Notes under the pieces: generated by a model
What the model was told of the DNA's origin: nothing
Databases searched by the model: none
The model's input: the letters and a program-made list of their open reading frames with translations, nothing else
Shown: piece after piece, positions 6,910 through 16,857 of the stretch
Layout: each line of letters opens with the position of its first letter
How positions within the stretch are numbered: the first letter of the stretch is position 1
Source: an uncultured Ruminococcus sp.
GTDB taxonomy: Bacteria > Bacillota > Clostridia > Oscillospirales > Acutalibacteraceae
Direction: 5' to 3'
DNA length: 64,000 nt
NCBI GenBank assembly: GCA_902793125.1
Contig: CADBCC010000005.1
Span: 1 to 64,000 of the forward strand
Program-made: the position numbers and the translations under genes

Positions 6910-9129
6910 ATGAAAAAATTCGTTTCGCTGCTTCTTTCTATAATATTGATTATAACGAGCTCAGTTGTAATCGGCGCGGCTGATTTTGACTATAAAGACT
7001 CCGATCTTTTTGAAAAATACAGCCCTGTTGAAATTTTAAGTATTCACCCCGAATTTTCACAATACTTAGCTGATGAACTGAGAAAATGCAATACTGATAT
7101 TGACCTTCGCGGATACAATATTTCCGTGAACGATATCGGTGCGATTTTTTTCAGCGTAATTTTCGAAAATCCTGATATTTTTTATGTAAAATCGAGCGGA
7201 TTCGAAACTACCTCCGAAAGCGATACGGGTATCCTTGTATCAATCAGGCCGGTATATCTTTTTAATATACGTGAAATCCCCGAAAAAAAAGAGCAGGTGG
7301 AAAAAGCCGTGGATAATATTATCTCCGGCGTGGACGAAAGCTGGAGCGATATTTATAAATGCCGATATCTGCACGATATGGTATGCCAGTACGTTGAGTA
7401 CGATATGGACGAAGAAAACGACGACCTGAATCTCCGTACGGTCTACGGAGCGCTTATTGATAATAAAGCCGTGTGTGACGGCTACACAACGGCTTACAAT
7501 TATCTTTTATCCAAGGTCGGAATAGAAGCGCATTATATCCAGAGTTTAAAAATGCTGCACGCGTGGTCGCTTGTAAGAATAGGCAATAATTATTATCACG
7601 TTGATACAACTTACGATGACCCGAGTTACGATACTCTCGGAAACGTAAAACACGATTACTGCATTGTAAGCGATACACAGTTAAAGGCGGACGGAGTTCA
7701 CCACGACTGGATTTGCGGATTAAAAGCAAGCGATAAAAGCATGGACGGTGTTTGGTGGAGAGATATAAGAACCATTATTTTCACTGTTGACGGTTATGAT
7801 TATTATATGAACCAGCGTTACGGAAGCAGCGTATACGGCGCTTTTATGCAGAGGAATATCGCAACCGGCGGCGAGCATGTTATTGAGCGTATTACAAGAC
7901 GATGGTATGTTGACGAAACAAAGGAGGCTTTCTGGGAGCAGGCTTTCTGTTACCTTGCTTACGACGGAAATTATTTTTACTATAACGACTGCGAGGGAGT
8001 ATACCGTCATAAACCTAATAATTCCTCGAACTTCGACGTGCTTTATAAAAAGCCCGAGAGTCTGAAAGACAATATTTTCGGAATTGCGATAAAAATGGAT
8101 TCAAATCTTTATATAAGCATAAAAGATAATCCCAACGTCGCGGACGAAATTTATTATATTGATAAAAACGTTTTAAATCAGAACACGGATTATAATCCGG
8201 GATCTTCAAAAACCGAATACGTTGAGGTTGAGGGCGGAATAAAGATTTACAGCTTTAACGAAAATATTGAGAATATAATTATCCCCGATCAGATTGACGG
8301 TAAAAAGGTTGTGGAGCTGTCCGCGAATCTTTTCAGCGACAGACAGGAGCTTAAAACCGTTGTTATTCCCGAAGGGGTTGAAGTGTTAGGCGATTATGTT
8401 TTCTATAACTGTCCGAACTTAAAGACGGTTATTCTGCCCGAATCGCTCAGAGAAATCGGACAGGCGGTGTTTAACGGCTGTACATCTCTTGAGGAGATAA
8501 CTATTCCCAAAAATGTCGCTAAAATCGGCAAGAATGTTTTTTCGGGATGCGTACAGCTAACAATAAAAGGCCATAAAAACAGTGCCGCCGAAAGTTATGC
8601 CGCTTATTATAAAATTGGTTTCGAGTCGATTGATAAAACGCCCGAGCCGGCTACCGAGCCCGTAACTCAGGCGCCTGCATCCGCTCACGCTAAACCCGCA
8701 AAGCAGAAGTCCAGCCAGAAGTCATCTCTGTATGTTAAACAAAAGGCTCAGCTTTCCCTTAAAGGTTCGGGTATAAAATACTCAAGCAAAAAATCCTCAA
8801 TCGCTACTATCTCCAATAAAGGGCTTATTACCGCTAAGAAAAAGGGTAAAACGATTCTTACGATTGAGACTAAAGATTATATTTACATAATTAACCTTAC
8901 GGTAAAAAATCCGAAGCTTAATAAAAGCAAAAAAACTCTTAAAAAGGGTAAGAGTTTTAAGCTGAAAATTAAAGGAAAAGTCGGACGGGCTAAGTTTAAA
9001 TCCTCTAATAAGAAAGTAGCGACCGTAAATTCCTCGGGAAAGATTAAAGCAAAAAAGAAAGGCAAAGCTACTATTACAGTTACAACTAACGGAAAAGTTA
9101 AGCTTAAATGTAAGATTAAAGTAAAATAA
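6910..9129 (+). CDS. secreted transglutaminase-like protein with leucine-rich and Ig-like domains
   Basis: This 739-residue exported protein has a signal peptide (about 1-24). A transglutaminase-like core follows with Cys189 (in AVCDGY), His217 (in HAWSL) and Asp232 (in HVDTTYDDP), so the triad is intact. BspA-type LRR_5 repeats occupy about 460-560, a Thr/Pro/Ala linker follows, and two lysine-rich bacterial Ig-like (Big_2) repeats end the protein. Such proteins are surface-associated peptidases or crosslinkers; the substrate is unknown. The ATG at 6910 is preferred over the one at 6904 because GGAGA (6899-6903) sits 6 nt before it. Confidence 0.85.
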   Translation: MKKFVSLLLSIILIITSSVVIGAADFDYKDSDLFEKYSPVEILSIHPEFSQYLADELRKCNTDIDLRGYNISVNDIGAIFFSVIFENPDIFYVKSSGFETTSESDTGILVSIRPVYLFNIREIPEKKEQVEKAVDNIISGVDESWSDIYKCRYLHDMVCQYVEYDMDEENDDLNLRTVYGALIDNKAVCDGYTTAYNYLLSKVGIEAHYIQSLKMLHAWSLVRIGNNYYHVDTTYDDPSYDTLGNVKHDYCIVSDTQLKADGVHHDWICGLKASDKSMDGVWWRDIRTIIFTVDGYDYYMNQRYGSSVYGAFMQRNIATGGEHVIERITRRWYVDETKEAFWEQAFCYLAYDGNYFYYNDCEGVYRHKPNNSSNFDVLYKKPESLKDNIFGIAIKMDSNLYISIKDNPNVADEIYYIDKNVLNQNTDYNPGSSKTEYVEVEGGIKIYSFNENIENIIIPDQIDGKKVVELSANLFSDRQELKTVVIPEGVEVLGDYVFYNCPNLKTVILPESLREIGQAVFNGCTSLEEITIPKNVAKIGKNVFSGCVQLTIKGHKNSAAESYAAYYKIGFESIDKTPEPATEPVTQAPASAHAKPAKQKSSQKSSLYVKQKAQLSLKGSGIKYSSKKSSIATISNKGLITAKKKGKTILTIETKDYIYIINLTVKNPKLNKSKKTLKKGKSFKLKIKGKVGRAKFKSSNKKVATVNSSGKIKAKKKGKATITVTTNGKVKLKCKIKVK

Positions 9130-9155
9130 AAGGAGTCGGCAGTGCCGGCTCCTTT
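9129..9155 (+). terminator. terminator after the transglutaminase-like gene
   Basis: A 12-bp stem (AAAGGAGTCGGC with GCCGGCTCCTTT, one mismatch) directly after the stop codon. The trailing T-run is short. Confidence 0.75.
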
Positions 9156-9236
9156 CGCGTGTAGAAAAAGACGTGTTGATTTTTAAACGTTTTAAATTTT
9201 CACCATATATACCCATATTTTTAGTAAAAAGTAATA

Positions 9237-9265
9237 TTGAAAAAAACCCGTATTTGTTCTATAAT
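9237..9265 (+). promoter_or_regulatory. promoter of the CotH-family gene
   Basis: TTGAAA (9237-9242), 17 bp, TATAAT (9260-9265), located 44 bp before the ATG. AGAGGGGA serves as ribosome-binding site. Confidence 0.75.
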
Positions 9266-9308
9266 TAGCTGTTAATAATTATATGAGAATTTTGAAAGAG
9301 GGGAAATT

Positions 9309-12300
9309 ATGAAAAGAATTCCAGCTAAATTAATTTCCGTTGTTATCGCCGCGGCTATGGTGATAAGCGGTATACCGGTTTTTTCAGCCGCCGCAGCGGG
9401 AAATGACGAAAAGCAAACAATTACCGCTTTTGTCTATGATAATAACGGTAAAACTCCAAAAGATGATATCTCTGAGTACGCGAGTGCCGAAAATGACTAC
9501 ATTTATACGTCCACCACAGGCAGCGGCTTGCTTTCGGGCTCGATAACGGGTGAAGCCTTAAAACATCTCGAATGGTCGGACAGCGCCTACAGCGATGAAG
9601 CGGGTGATTCCACGGGTATAGTGCCGGTATTTACAGCCTCAAAGACTAACAACTGGGGCGCGCCTTATGTTTCTTTTTCTGCGGAAGGTTTAAGCGATTA
9701 TAATTCGCTTTCTCTTTCGTTTGACTTTTCAGCGTCAAAAAAGGGACCCGCAAATTATAAGGTAACGGCTGTTGAAAAAAACACTCAGTCCGCGCCTGTT
9801 GAGTTAGGTTCTTTTACGCTTACAACTCCGAAGGTTATGAAATCTCTTAGCTTTGATATTCCCGAATCTTTCGCTACTGTATCCGCTTTGGAATTCAGAA
9901 TTTCCGCTGACGGCGAGGCGACAGTCGCGGGAAGCACTCTGTCCGAGAGCCCGTCGGGCGGAGAGTTCGCTTTTAATAATATCTTTGTTAAAGGCGTTTC
10001 GAATACATCCGAAGAACCTTCTACGGAGCCTGCCGCTCCCGCAGTTACAACCGAACAGCTTCAGGCGTTAGTTGATACTGTTCCCGCCGATTTAAGCGTG
10101 TATACGGATGAAAGCGCAGCTCCCTTAAAATCTATTCTTGATAATAAAATCGGATACGATAATAAGCAGACTCCCGAATTAACCTGGACTCAGGGCGGAC
10201 TCAGCACCGCTACGGGAAAAGCCGCGGGTTCAGCCAACTGGATTAAGTCTGATATGATTGACGCATCCGAGTTTAACAGCCTTTGCGTTACCTCGAAAAA
10301 CGGAAGTGTTAATATTTTCTGGTATGATGAAAACGGTAACTTTGAGTGTTCGCTGTTTGACGATAACAAAAAAGCGCAGTCTATGCGCAATCGTAAATTC
10401 GCCGTAAATTATCCGAAAATGAGAATTGCGTTTTGCAATAAAAACGGAGTTGATCCCTCCGGCGGAAACAACGTGACCGCGGTATTCAGCGACAGAATAC
10501 TTTTAGATCAGCTTTCGGACGACGAAACCGAAAACTTATATAATGAGCTTAACGGCGCTGTGAGTAAGCTTGAAAGAATAACTTCTCAGACTCTTTTAAA
10601 TCTTTTCAATTCCGAATATAAATATCTTAACTTCTTTACCGATGAAAGCGTATCGGGATTAAAAGCGTTTTTAAACCGCCTCGGCAAGGGTAACGAAACT
10701 GCTTTGGAACTTAGCTGGAACCAGGGCGGAGTAAACAGCGGAACCGGCGTCAGCTCGGGCAGCTCAAAATGGATTTGCACGAGCTATATTGACTTAAAGA
10801 ACTGCGATTATATCAAGTTAAAGAAAGAAATCTCATCATATAAAATGAACCTGTACTATTACGATAACAATAAAAAGTATATAGGTTCACTTTTTGAAAA
10901 CGGTAAAAGTGAAACGCTTAATTACTCAGTTTTCCGCGTAAAATACCGTTACCTCAGAATCGCTCTCTGGAGCGGAGACGGTATTACTCCCGATACCGAT
11001 ACAACTTTAAGCGCTTCAATTTTCAGCGATGCCGATCTTAACGGCTTGGGCGACGCTGAAATCGTTTCGATGTACCGCGAGTACAAAGATCTTTTATCAG
11101 ATACAACTCCCGTTTACAAAACAGCCGAGGTTCCGCAGGTTTATATTTCCACAAATAATGAAGACGGTAACGAATTGCTTAAAATGACGGGCTATGTATC
11201 TTCTTCCGTATCTGTTGTAGATACCGACGGAAGTGTTTTAACCGCTTCGGGAAAGATTAAGGTAAGAGGAAACAGCACAGCTTACGCAGAGAAAAAGCCG
11301 TATAATATTAAGTTCGATAAAAAGCAGAATGTCTTTGGATTCGGTTCGGCGAAGAAATGGGCGCTGTTAGCGAACGCCTATGATCCCACTATGATGCGAA
11401 ATAATATCGCCCAGCAGTTCGCTAAGAATGTCGGTCTTGACTACACTTCAAATATAAAAACAGTTGAAGTCTGGATAGACGGATTCTATAAAGGCTGCTA
11501 CGATTTTGTTGAATCGGTTGAAGTAGGTTCTACAAGAGTTGATATTAATATTGAGGGCAATAACGACTTCCTGCTCGAGCGCGAATCAACACGTGTTGAA
11601 GAAGATGTATTATACGTAACTTCCGACGGAATCCGTTTCGCGGTAAATGAACCCGAAATACCTACGGAAGAACAGTTAGGCTATATTTCCGAAAAGCTTG
11701 ACAACGTTACCGATGCTTTGAAAACGCTCGACTATAACGCTATTAAAGAAGTAATTGATATAGAATCTTTCGCTGAGTTTTATGTTGTAAATGAAATTGT
11801 ACGTCCCGCGGATTTCGCGTTCAGCTCAACAAGATATTATTATAAAAACGGAAAGCTTTACGCAGGTCCCTGCTGGGACTATGATATTTCCTCGGGAAAT
11901 ACGATAACAAAAGGATACAAAAGTATGCCTGTCCGCGACGCCCAGTTCTATAATTATCTTTTCCGGACAGAGGAATTTGTAACTGCTGTTAAAAACTGTT
12001 TACGTGACAATTACGATTATATCGAGAACATCGCCGCGAAAAACGGTCTTATTGATAATATGATCAAGCAGAACGGAAATGCTTACGAGAGGAACTTCAG
12101 TGATACCGACTGGACGCTCGAAAGATGCTATTACACAAACCACACCCGTATTCCCGACGCAACTTTAGAGGAGAATATAGCGTTCTGTAAGCAGTGGTTT
12201 AAGGATAGAGTAAATTATATTTTCAATTATTATAACGTTGAGCCTGCTCCGGCTACATCGGAACAGCTCAGAGAATTAATTGCTTCCGTTCCCGCTGATT

Positions 12301-12797
12301 TAAGCGTATATACTGATGAAAGCGCCGCTGAATTAAACGCTTTCTTAGGTAATAAAATCGGACACGATAATAAGCAGACTCCCGGATTAACCTGGACTCA
12401 GGGCGGGCTCAGCACCGCTACGGGAAAACCCTCAAGCTCAGATAAATGGATTAAATCGGATATGATTGATGTTTCCGAATTTAACAGCGTTTGCCTTACC
12501 TCTAACAACGGAAATATTAATGTTTTCTGGTACGATGAAAAAGGGAAATTTGTTTCTTCAATGTTTGAGGATAACAAAAAGGCTCAGTCAATGCGCAATC
12601 GTGAAATCCCCGTAAATTATCCGAAAATGAGAATTACGTTCAGCAATAAGAACGGAGCGGATCCGTCCTTGGGAAATAACGTAACCGCGGTATTCAGCGA
12701 CAAAGTTCTTTTGGACCGGTTATCCGAAAGCGAAACAACCTCGCTTTATCGCGAGTTGAAAGCGCTTCTCCGTAATTTAGATTTAAAAACCGAATAA
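9309..12797 (+). CDS. secreted CotH-kinase family protein with triplicated accessory module
   Basis: This 1162-residue exported protein has a signal peptide at about 1-29, then a beta-rich, carbohydrate-binding-like region to about 230. Two copies of a ~150-residue module follow, then the CotH kinase domain (about 610-980), then a third copy of the module at the C-terminus. The CotH region shows KIKVRGNSTAYAEKKPYNIK, KWALLANAYDPTMMRN, and the acidic ARG-like GPCWDYDIS motif of the family. CotH proteins phosphorylate spore-coat proteins in Bacillus; many clostridial homologues are secreted with sugar-binding modules. The module copies share a TDESxxxL segment and WxQGGxxxxTG motifs; copies 1 and 3 are nearly identical, copy 2 is diverged. 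Confidence 0.88.
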   Translation: MKRIPAKLISVVIAAAMVISGIPVFSAAAAGNDEKQTITAFVYDNNGKTPKDDISEYASAENDYIYTSTTGSGLLSGSITGEALKHLEWSDSAYSDEAGDSTGIVPVFTASKTNNWGAPYVSFSAEGLSDYNSLSLSFDFSASKKGPANYKVTAVEKNTQSAPVELGSFTLTTPKVMKSLSFDIPESFATVSALEFRISADGEATVAGSTLSESPSGGEFAFNNIFVKGVSNTSEEPSTEPAAPAVTTEQLQALVDTVPADLSVYTDESAAPLKSILDNKIGYDNKQTPELTWTQGGLSTATGKAAGSANWIKSDMIDASEFNSLCVTSKNGSVNIFWYDENGNFECSLFDDNKKAQSMRNRKFAVNYPKMRIAFCNKNGVDPSGGNNVTAVFSDRILLDQLSDDETENLYNELNGAVSKLERITSQTLLNLFNSEYKYLNFFTDESVSGLKAFLNRLGKGNETALELSWNQGGVNSGTGVSSGSSKWICTSYIDLKNCDYIKLKKEISSYKMNLYYYDNNKKYIGSLFENGKSETLNYSVFRVKYRYLRIALWSGDGITPDTDTTLSASIFSDADLNGLGDAEIVSMYREYKDLLSDTTPVYKTAEVPQVYISTNNEDGNELLKMTGYVSSSVSVVDTDGSVLTASGKIKVRGNSTAYAEKKPYNIKFDKKQNVFGFGSAKKWALLANAYDPTMMRNNIAQQFAKNVGLDYTSNIKTVEVWIDGFYKGCYDFVESVEVGSTRVDINIEGNNDFLLERESTRVEEDVLYVTSDGIRFAVNEPEIPTEEQLGYISEKLDNVTDALKTLDYNAIKEVIDIESFAEFYVVNEIVRPADFAFSSTRYYYKNGKLYAGPCWDYDISSGNTITKGYKSMPVRDAQFYNYLFRTEEFVTAVKNCLRDNYDYIENIAAKNGLIDNMIKQNGNAYERNFSDTDWTLERCYYTNHTRIPDATLEENIAFCKQWFKDRVNYIFNYYNVEPAPATSEQLRELIASVPADLSVYTDESAAELNAFLGNKIGHDNKQTPGLTWTQGGLSTATGKPSSSDKWIKSDMIDVSEFNSVCLTSNNGNINVFWYDEKGKFVSSMFEDNKKAQSMRNREIPVNYPKMRITFSNKNGADPSLGNNVTAVFSDKVLLDRLSESETTSLYRELKALLRNLDLKTE

Positions 12798-12800
12798 AAA

Positions 12801-12828
12801 AAGAGCCGGTATATCCGGCTCTTTTTGC
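12801..12828 (+). terminator. terminator after the CotH-family gene
   Basis: A 9-bp stem AAGAGCCGG with CCGGCTCTT and a 5-nt loop, followed by TTT. It may also serve the convergent metH transcript, since the A-run upstream gives a T-run on the minus strand. Confidence 0.85.
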
Positions 12829-12842
12829 GTACATAAGCATAT

Positions 12843-15236
12843 TTATTTGTTTCCAAAAACTTTCTTTGCGGTGTCAACGGATTCTTTCGCGTCTTTGCAG
12901 TAGTAGTCGGCGCCGATTTTTTCGGCGTAATCCGCGGTGAGAACCGCTCCTCCTACGAAGAATATACATTTCGAGCTTCCGTCGGGATTTTGAAGTTCGG
13001 GAGTTTTTTTAGCTAAAGCGATAGTTTCCTCCATACTCTTTAACGTGGTTGTCATAAGCGCGGAAAGTCCGATTAATTTTATATTCTTTTTAACCGCCGT
13101 TTCGATAATTACTTCGGGAGCTACGTCTCGTCCGAGGTCAATTACCGTGTAGCCGTAGTTGTCTAAAAGAACTTTTACGATATTCTTGCCGATGTCGTGG
13201 ATGTCGCCTTTAACCGTAGCTAAAATTATTTCACCTTTGCTGACGGGAGAACTGTCGGTTTTTGTAAGATGGGCTTTTATAACGTCGAAACAGGATTGCG
13301 CGGTATTGGCGCTTTGAATAAGCTGGGGCAGGAAAATCTTTCCGCTTTCAAAATACGCGCCGACTTTATCGAGCGCGGGAATAAGCTCGCCGTTTACAAT
13401 TTCCATGGCGTCTTTGCTTTCGAGCGCTTTCTCGGTAAGGGAAGAAGCTTCGCCCTTAAGCCCGTTTATTATAGCGTCGGAGAGAGTTGTGTGCGAACTT
13501 GTGATTTTAGGTGTTTCGGTTTTAACTTCGTTATATGTTTTTATAAATTCGGTTGAGTTTTTGTCGATATTTGCGAGAACCTTGTAAGCCCTTACCGAAC
13601 CGGTCATAAGTTCATCGTTTGGGTTGATTATTGGTAAATCAAGCCCTTCCTCAAGTGCCATTGTAAGGAAAATATGGTTGATAAGCGGACGGTTGGGAAG
13701 TCCGAAGCTTATGTTGCTTACGCCGAGACAGGTTTTGCAGCCGAGCTCGGTTTTTACCCTGCGCAGAGCGTTTAGAGTATCTCTGCACGCGGATTGTTCC
13801 GCCGAAACCGTAAGTGTAAGGCAGTCGATATAAACGTCCTTTGACGGAATACCGAGGGCGTTTGCACGTTCAACGATTCTTTTCGCGATTAAAAATCTTC
13901 CTTCCGCGGTTTTCGGAATACCGTTCTCGTCTAACGTCAGTCCGATTACCGAAGCTCCGTATTTTTTTACAAGCGGAAGCACGCTGTTTAGCGACTTTTC
14001 CTCTCCGTTAACCGAGTTTATAATCGGCTTTCCGTTATAAATCCTGAGCGCGGCGTCGATTACGTCGGGCTTTGTGGAGTCTATCTGCAGGGGGACGTCC
14101 ACAACCGATTGAAGTGATTTTATAACTTTAACCATCATTTCTTTTTCATCGATTTCGGGGAGTCCGACGTTTACGTCTAAAATATCCGCTCCGGCGTTAA
14201 CCTGGCTTATCGCCTGAGAGAGAATGTAGTCTATATCGTTGTTTAAAAGCGCCTGCTTAAAGAGCTTTTTACCTGTGGGGTTAATGCGCTCGCCGATTAT
14301 ACGCGGCTGATTAATCTCGACAGTTGTTGTAGCCGAACATACAGCGGTATCTTTTTTAGCTTCGGCTTTTTTAAATTTTTTAGTATCAATAACTTTTTTA
14401 AGCGCGCTTATATATTCGGGTGTTGTTCCGCAGCAGCCGCCTATAAGTTTAACGCTTCCGAAGTCAATTATTTTACCCATACTTTTCGCGAAATCCAAAG
14501 GGCTGACGTTGTAGGTATTGCTGTTGGGATCAGGGAGCCCAGCGTTAGGTTTTACGAAAACGGGAAGCGAAGTCCGTATTGTAAATTCCTTAACTATCGG
14601 AGCGAGTTCGTCGGGGCCTAAGGAGCAGTTAACACCGAGCGCGCTTACGCCCAACCCCTCTAAGGTGATTGCCGCCGAAGCTACGCTTACTCCCGAAAAG
14701 GTTCTTCCGTTTTCCTCGAAGGTCATGGAAGCGACAACAGGCTTATTGCTGTTTTCTTTAGCGGCTAACACTCCTGCCTTTAGCTCGAGTAAATCTGTAA
14801 AGGTTTCGAAGAAAATAACGTCGGCGTCTTTTCCCGCGATTATTTCCTCTTTAAAAAGTTCGTACGCGTCATCGAATGTTAACGATCCTGCGGGCTCTAA
14901 AAGCTGACCGACTGGACCGATATCGAGAGCGACAAGCGCCTTTTCTTTGCAGGCGGTACGCGCGTTTTTAACTGCCGCGGAGATAAGCTCATCCACAGTG
15001 TATCCGCTGTTTTTCATTTTATAGGAATTTGCGCCGAAGGTATTGGTCGCAATAATCTGCGCCCCTGAATCTATGTAGCTGCGATGAACGTCAGCTACAA
15101 CTTCGGGACGTGTTATATTGAGCGTTTCGGGGATTTCTCCGAGCTTCAGTCCGCTTTTCTGGAGCATTGTTCCCATACCGCCGTCAAGTAATATAAAGTC
15201 TTTTTTCAGTAAATCATTAAAGTTCACAGTGTTCAC
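12843..15236 (-). CDS. metH: cobalamin-dependent methionine synthase lacking the reactivation domain
   Basis: This 797-residue enzyme transfers a methyl group from methyltetrahydrofolate to homocysteine. The homocysteine domain has zinc-ligand motifs GVNCSLGP and GGCCGTTPEYI. A pterin-binding domain follows (RINPTGKK ... DVNVGLPEID ... DSTKPDVIDAAL), then a cobalamin domain with the DIHDIG cobalt-ligand motif. The roughly 300-residue AdoMet-binding reactivation domain of full-length MetH is absent and is supplied by the upstream gene. The start may be the GTG at 15236 or, more likely, the GTG at 15227, which has AGGTG at a better distance. It overlaps the upstream gene by 11-20 bp, so translation is probably coupled. 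Confidence 0.92.
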   Translation of the reverse strand: MNTVNFNDLLKKDFILLDGGMGTMLQKSGLKLGEIPETLNITRPEVVADVHRSYIDSGAQIIATNTFGANSYKMKNSGYTVDELISAAVKNARTACKEKALVALDIGPVGQLLEPAGSLTFDDAYELFKEEIIAGKDADVIFFETFTDLLELKAGVLAAKENSNKPVVASMTFEENGRTFSGVSVASAAITLEGLGVSALGVNCSLGPDELAPIVKEFTIRTSLPVFVKPNAGLPDPNSNTYNVSPLDFAKSMGKIIDFGSVKLIGGCCGTTPEYISALKKVIDTKKFKKAEAKKDTAVCSATTTVEINQPRIIGERINPTGKKLFKQALLNNDIDYILSQAISQVNAGADILDVNVGLPEIDEKEMMVKVIKSLQSVVDVPLQIDSTKPDVIDAALRIYNGKPIINSVNGEEKSLNSVLPLVKKYGASVIGLTLDENGIPKTAEGRFLIAKRIVERANALGIPSKDVYIDCLTLTVSAEQSACRDTLNALRRVKTELGCKTCLGVSNISFGLPNRPLINHIFLTMALEEGLDLPIINPNDELMTGSVRAYKVLANIDKNSTEFIKTYNEVKTETPKITSSHTTLSDAIINGLKGEASSLTEKALESKDAMEIVNGELIPALDKVGAYFESGKIFLPQLIQSANTAQSCFDVIKAHLTKTDSSPVSKGEIILATVKGDIHDIGKNIVKVLLDNYGYTVIDLGRDVAPEVIIETAVKKNIKLIGLSALMTTTLKSMEETIALAKKTPELQNPDGSSKCIFFVGGAVLTADYAEKIGADYYCKDAKESVDTAKKVFGNK

Positions 15237-15861
15237 CTGTTTTCCTGAATTTACAAGTTTTATTAAGATTGCAAATTACGCATCCGCGACGCTGTTTTTC
15301 AAGGGGAAAGTCGCTTATTCCCATAATCGCGGTTACGGATTTTGTGGGAGTTAAAAGGGAATTATCCGTTGTGCAAAGTCCGATTTTCCTCGGAGCGTCT
15401 AAAATGCTGAGGAATTTTTCCTGTATTTCAAGAGGATAGTCGCCGTATCCGGGAGAAAATCTGAATGTGAGGTATTTACCGGGGGTTTCTTTGGCTATTA
15501 TTTCGTCTATCTTATTGCAAATCTGCTCAACGGCGGCGCTTGCCATCGCGTCTAAAACAACTGCCTTAGCCATATCCGTAACCGAAGCCGAACGAATAAG
15601 TTTATCGGTTTTCGCGCCTGTTGTAGCGCAGATTAAAAAAGCCTCGTCGCAGCCTTTAAGATGTTTTTTCACCGAGTTTCCGACAATCAATCCGCTGTTT
15701 TCGAGAGAGATTTTCTTGTATAAATATTTCGGAGAAATGTTTTCGAGTATTTCTTTTTCACATACCTCTATAAGAGATTCCATACTATCGTTCATCTTAA
15801 CCTTGCTTCCGCCCATATAGCGCAAGGCTTCGGCGCGGTTAATCTCAGTGAGTTTTATCAT
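15217..15861 (-). CDS. free-standing methionine synthase reactivation domain protein
   Basis: This 214-residue protein resembles the C-terminal activation domain of MetH, which binds S-adenosylmethionine and restores oxidised cobalamin. The signature RFSPGYGDYPL is present (about residues 132-142), as is a Cys-rich tail (RRGCVICNLNKTC). It is shorter than the domain in full-length MetH. It lies between metF and the truncated metH with overlaps on both sides (ATGA with metF; up to 20 bp with metH). The context shows the domain has been split off as a subunit, as known in other clostridia. Confidence 0.87.
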   Translation of the reverse strand: MIKLTEINRAEALRYMGGSKVKMNDSMESLIEVCEKEILENISPKYLYKKISLENSGLIVGNSVKKHLKGCDEAFLICATTGAKTDKLIRSASVTDMAKAVVLDAMASAAVEQICNKIDEIIAKETPGKYLTFRFSPGYGDYPLEIQEKFLSILDAPRKIGLCTTDNSLLTPTKSVTAIMGISDFPLEKQRRGCVICNLNKTCKFRKTGEHCEL

Positions 15862-16715
15862 AATAATTTGCTTACCGATTCGGTTATTCTGCGAGCAACG
15901 TAGGGGTTATTCATAGTATAGAGATGTATTCCGCTTACTCCGTTGGCAATCAGGTCAACGCATTGGTCGACGGCGTAGGCTATTCCCGCTTCTCTTAAAG
16001 CTTCGGGATTGCTTTCGTAACGGTTCATAACGCGTACGAATTTTGCCGGCAGAGAAGCTCCGCAAAGAGAAACCATCCGCTGGATTTGCTTTTTGTTGAT
16101 AACAGGCATAATACCCGCCTCAATCGGAACGTTAATTCCCGCTAAACGGCATCGCTTTTCGAAATCGTAGAAAGTTTTATTATCGTAAAAGAGCTGGGAA
16201 ATCAAAAACTCAGCGCCCGCGTCAACCTTCTTTTTGAGGTTTATTATATCGCTTACGTCGTCTTTTGCTTCGGGGTGAACCTCCGGGTAGCAGGCGCCCG
16301 CGATATGAAATCCGCCAACGTCTTTAATAAACTGCGTAAGTTCGCTTGCGTATCTAAAATCGGTTTTAGGCTCCGAGTCGGGTACAATATCTCCCCTTAA
16401 AGCGAGTACGTTTTCGATATTATTCTCCTTAAAAGAGTCGAGCGCGTTTTTAACCTCGGCTTTTGTGCTGTTAACGCAGGTTATATGTGCTATAGACTCA
16501 ACCTTGTAATCGTTTTTTATTTTACCCGCTATAGCGCAGGTGTTGTCGGATGCGGTTCCGCCCGCTCCGTAGGTAACGCTTACATACGCGGGGTTCATAT
16601 CGCAAAGCTCCTCCAAAACACCGTAAACGGATTCAATCGGAGAAGTTTTTTTAGGCGGAAAAACCTCGAAGCTGAGTAAAGTTTTATCGTTTTTATACAT
16701 ATCTAAAATATTCAT
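15858..16715 (-). CDS. metF: 5,10-methylenetetrahydrofolate reductase
   Basis: This 285-residue TIM-barrel flavoprotein reduces methylene- to methyl-tetrahydrofolate, the methyl donor of the downstream methionine synthase. Family motifs include LLSFEVFPPK at the N-terminus, VTYGAGG, ALRGD and SQLFYD. The length is normal for the bacterial type. It is the first gene of the metF / reactivation domain / metH operon and its stop codon overlaps the next start in ATGA. The leader of about 80 nt is too short for an S-box, and no riboswitch is seen. Confidence 0.93.
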   Translation of the reverse strand: MNILDMYKNDKTLLSFEVFPPKKTSPIESVYGVLEELCDMNPAYVSVTYGAGGTASDNTCAIAGKIKNDYKVESIAHITCVNSTKAEVKNALDSFKENNIENVLALRGDIVPDSEPKTDFRYASELTQFIKDVGGFHIAGACYPEVHPEAKDDVSDIINLKKKVDAGAEFLISQLFYDNKTFYDFEKRCRLAGINVPIEAGIMPVINKKQIQRMVSLCGASLPAKFVRVMNRYESNPEALREAGIAYAVDQCVDLIANGVSGIHLYTMNNPYVARRITESVSKLL

Positions 16716-16794
16716 ATTGCCACCCGATACATAAAGTTATAGTTAAAATACAATCTAATAATATCATAAAAACGGGTTTTAGTAAACAATAGAT

Positions 16795-16822
16795 TTGACA
16801 ATACAAAAATTTGTGGTAAAAT
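16795..16822 (+). promoter_or_regulatory. promoter of the GtrB-like glycosyltransferase gene
   Basis: TTGACA (16795-16800), 16 bp, TAAAAT (16817-16822). A nominal start codon at 16795 lies inside this promoter, which supports the later ATG as the true start. Confidence 0.7.
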
Positions 16823-16857
16823 TATATTGGATATTTTTTAAAATTGGGGATATTGAA

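Noticed and set aside
16716-16794. SAM-type riboswitch upstream of metF
   Set aside because: The leader is only about 80 nt and lacks the conserved S-box helices.
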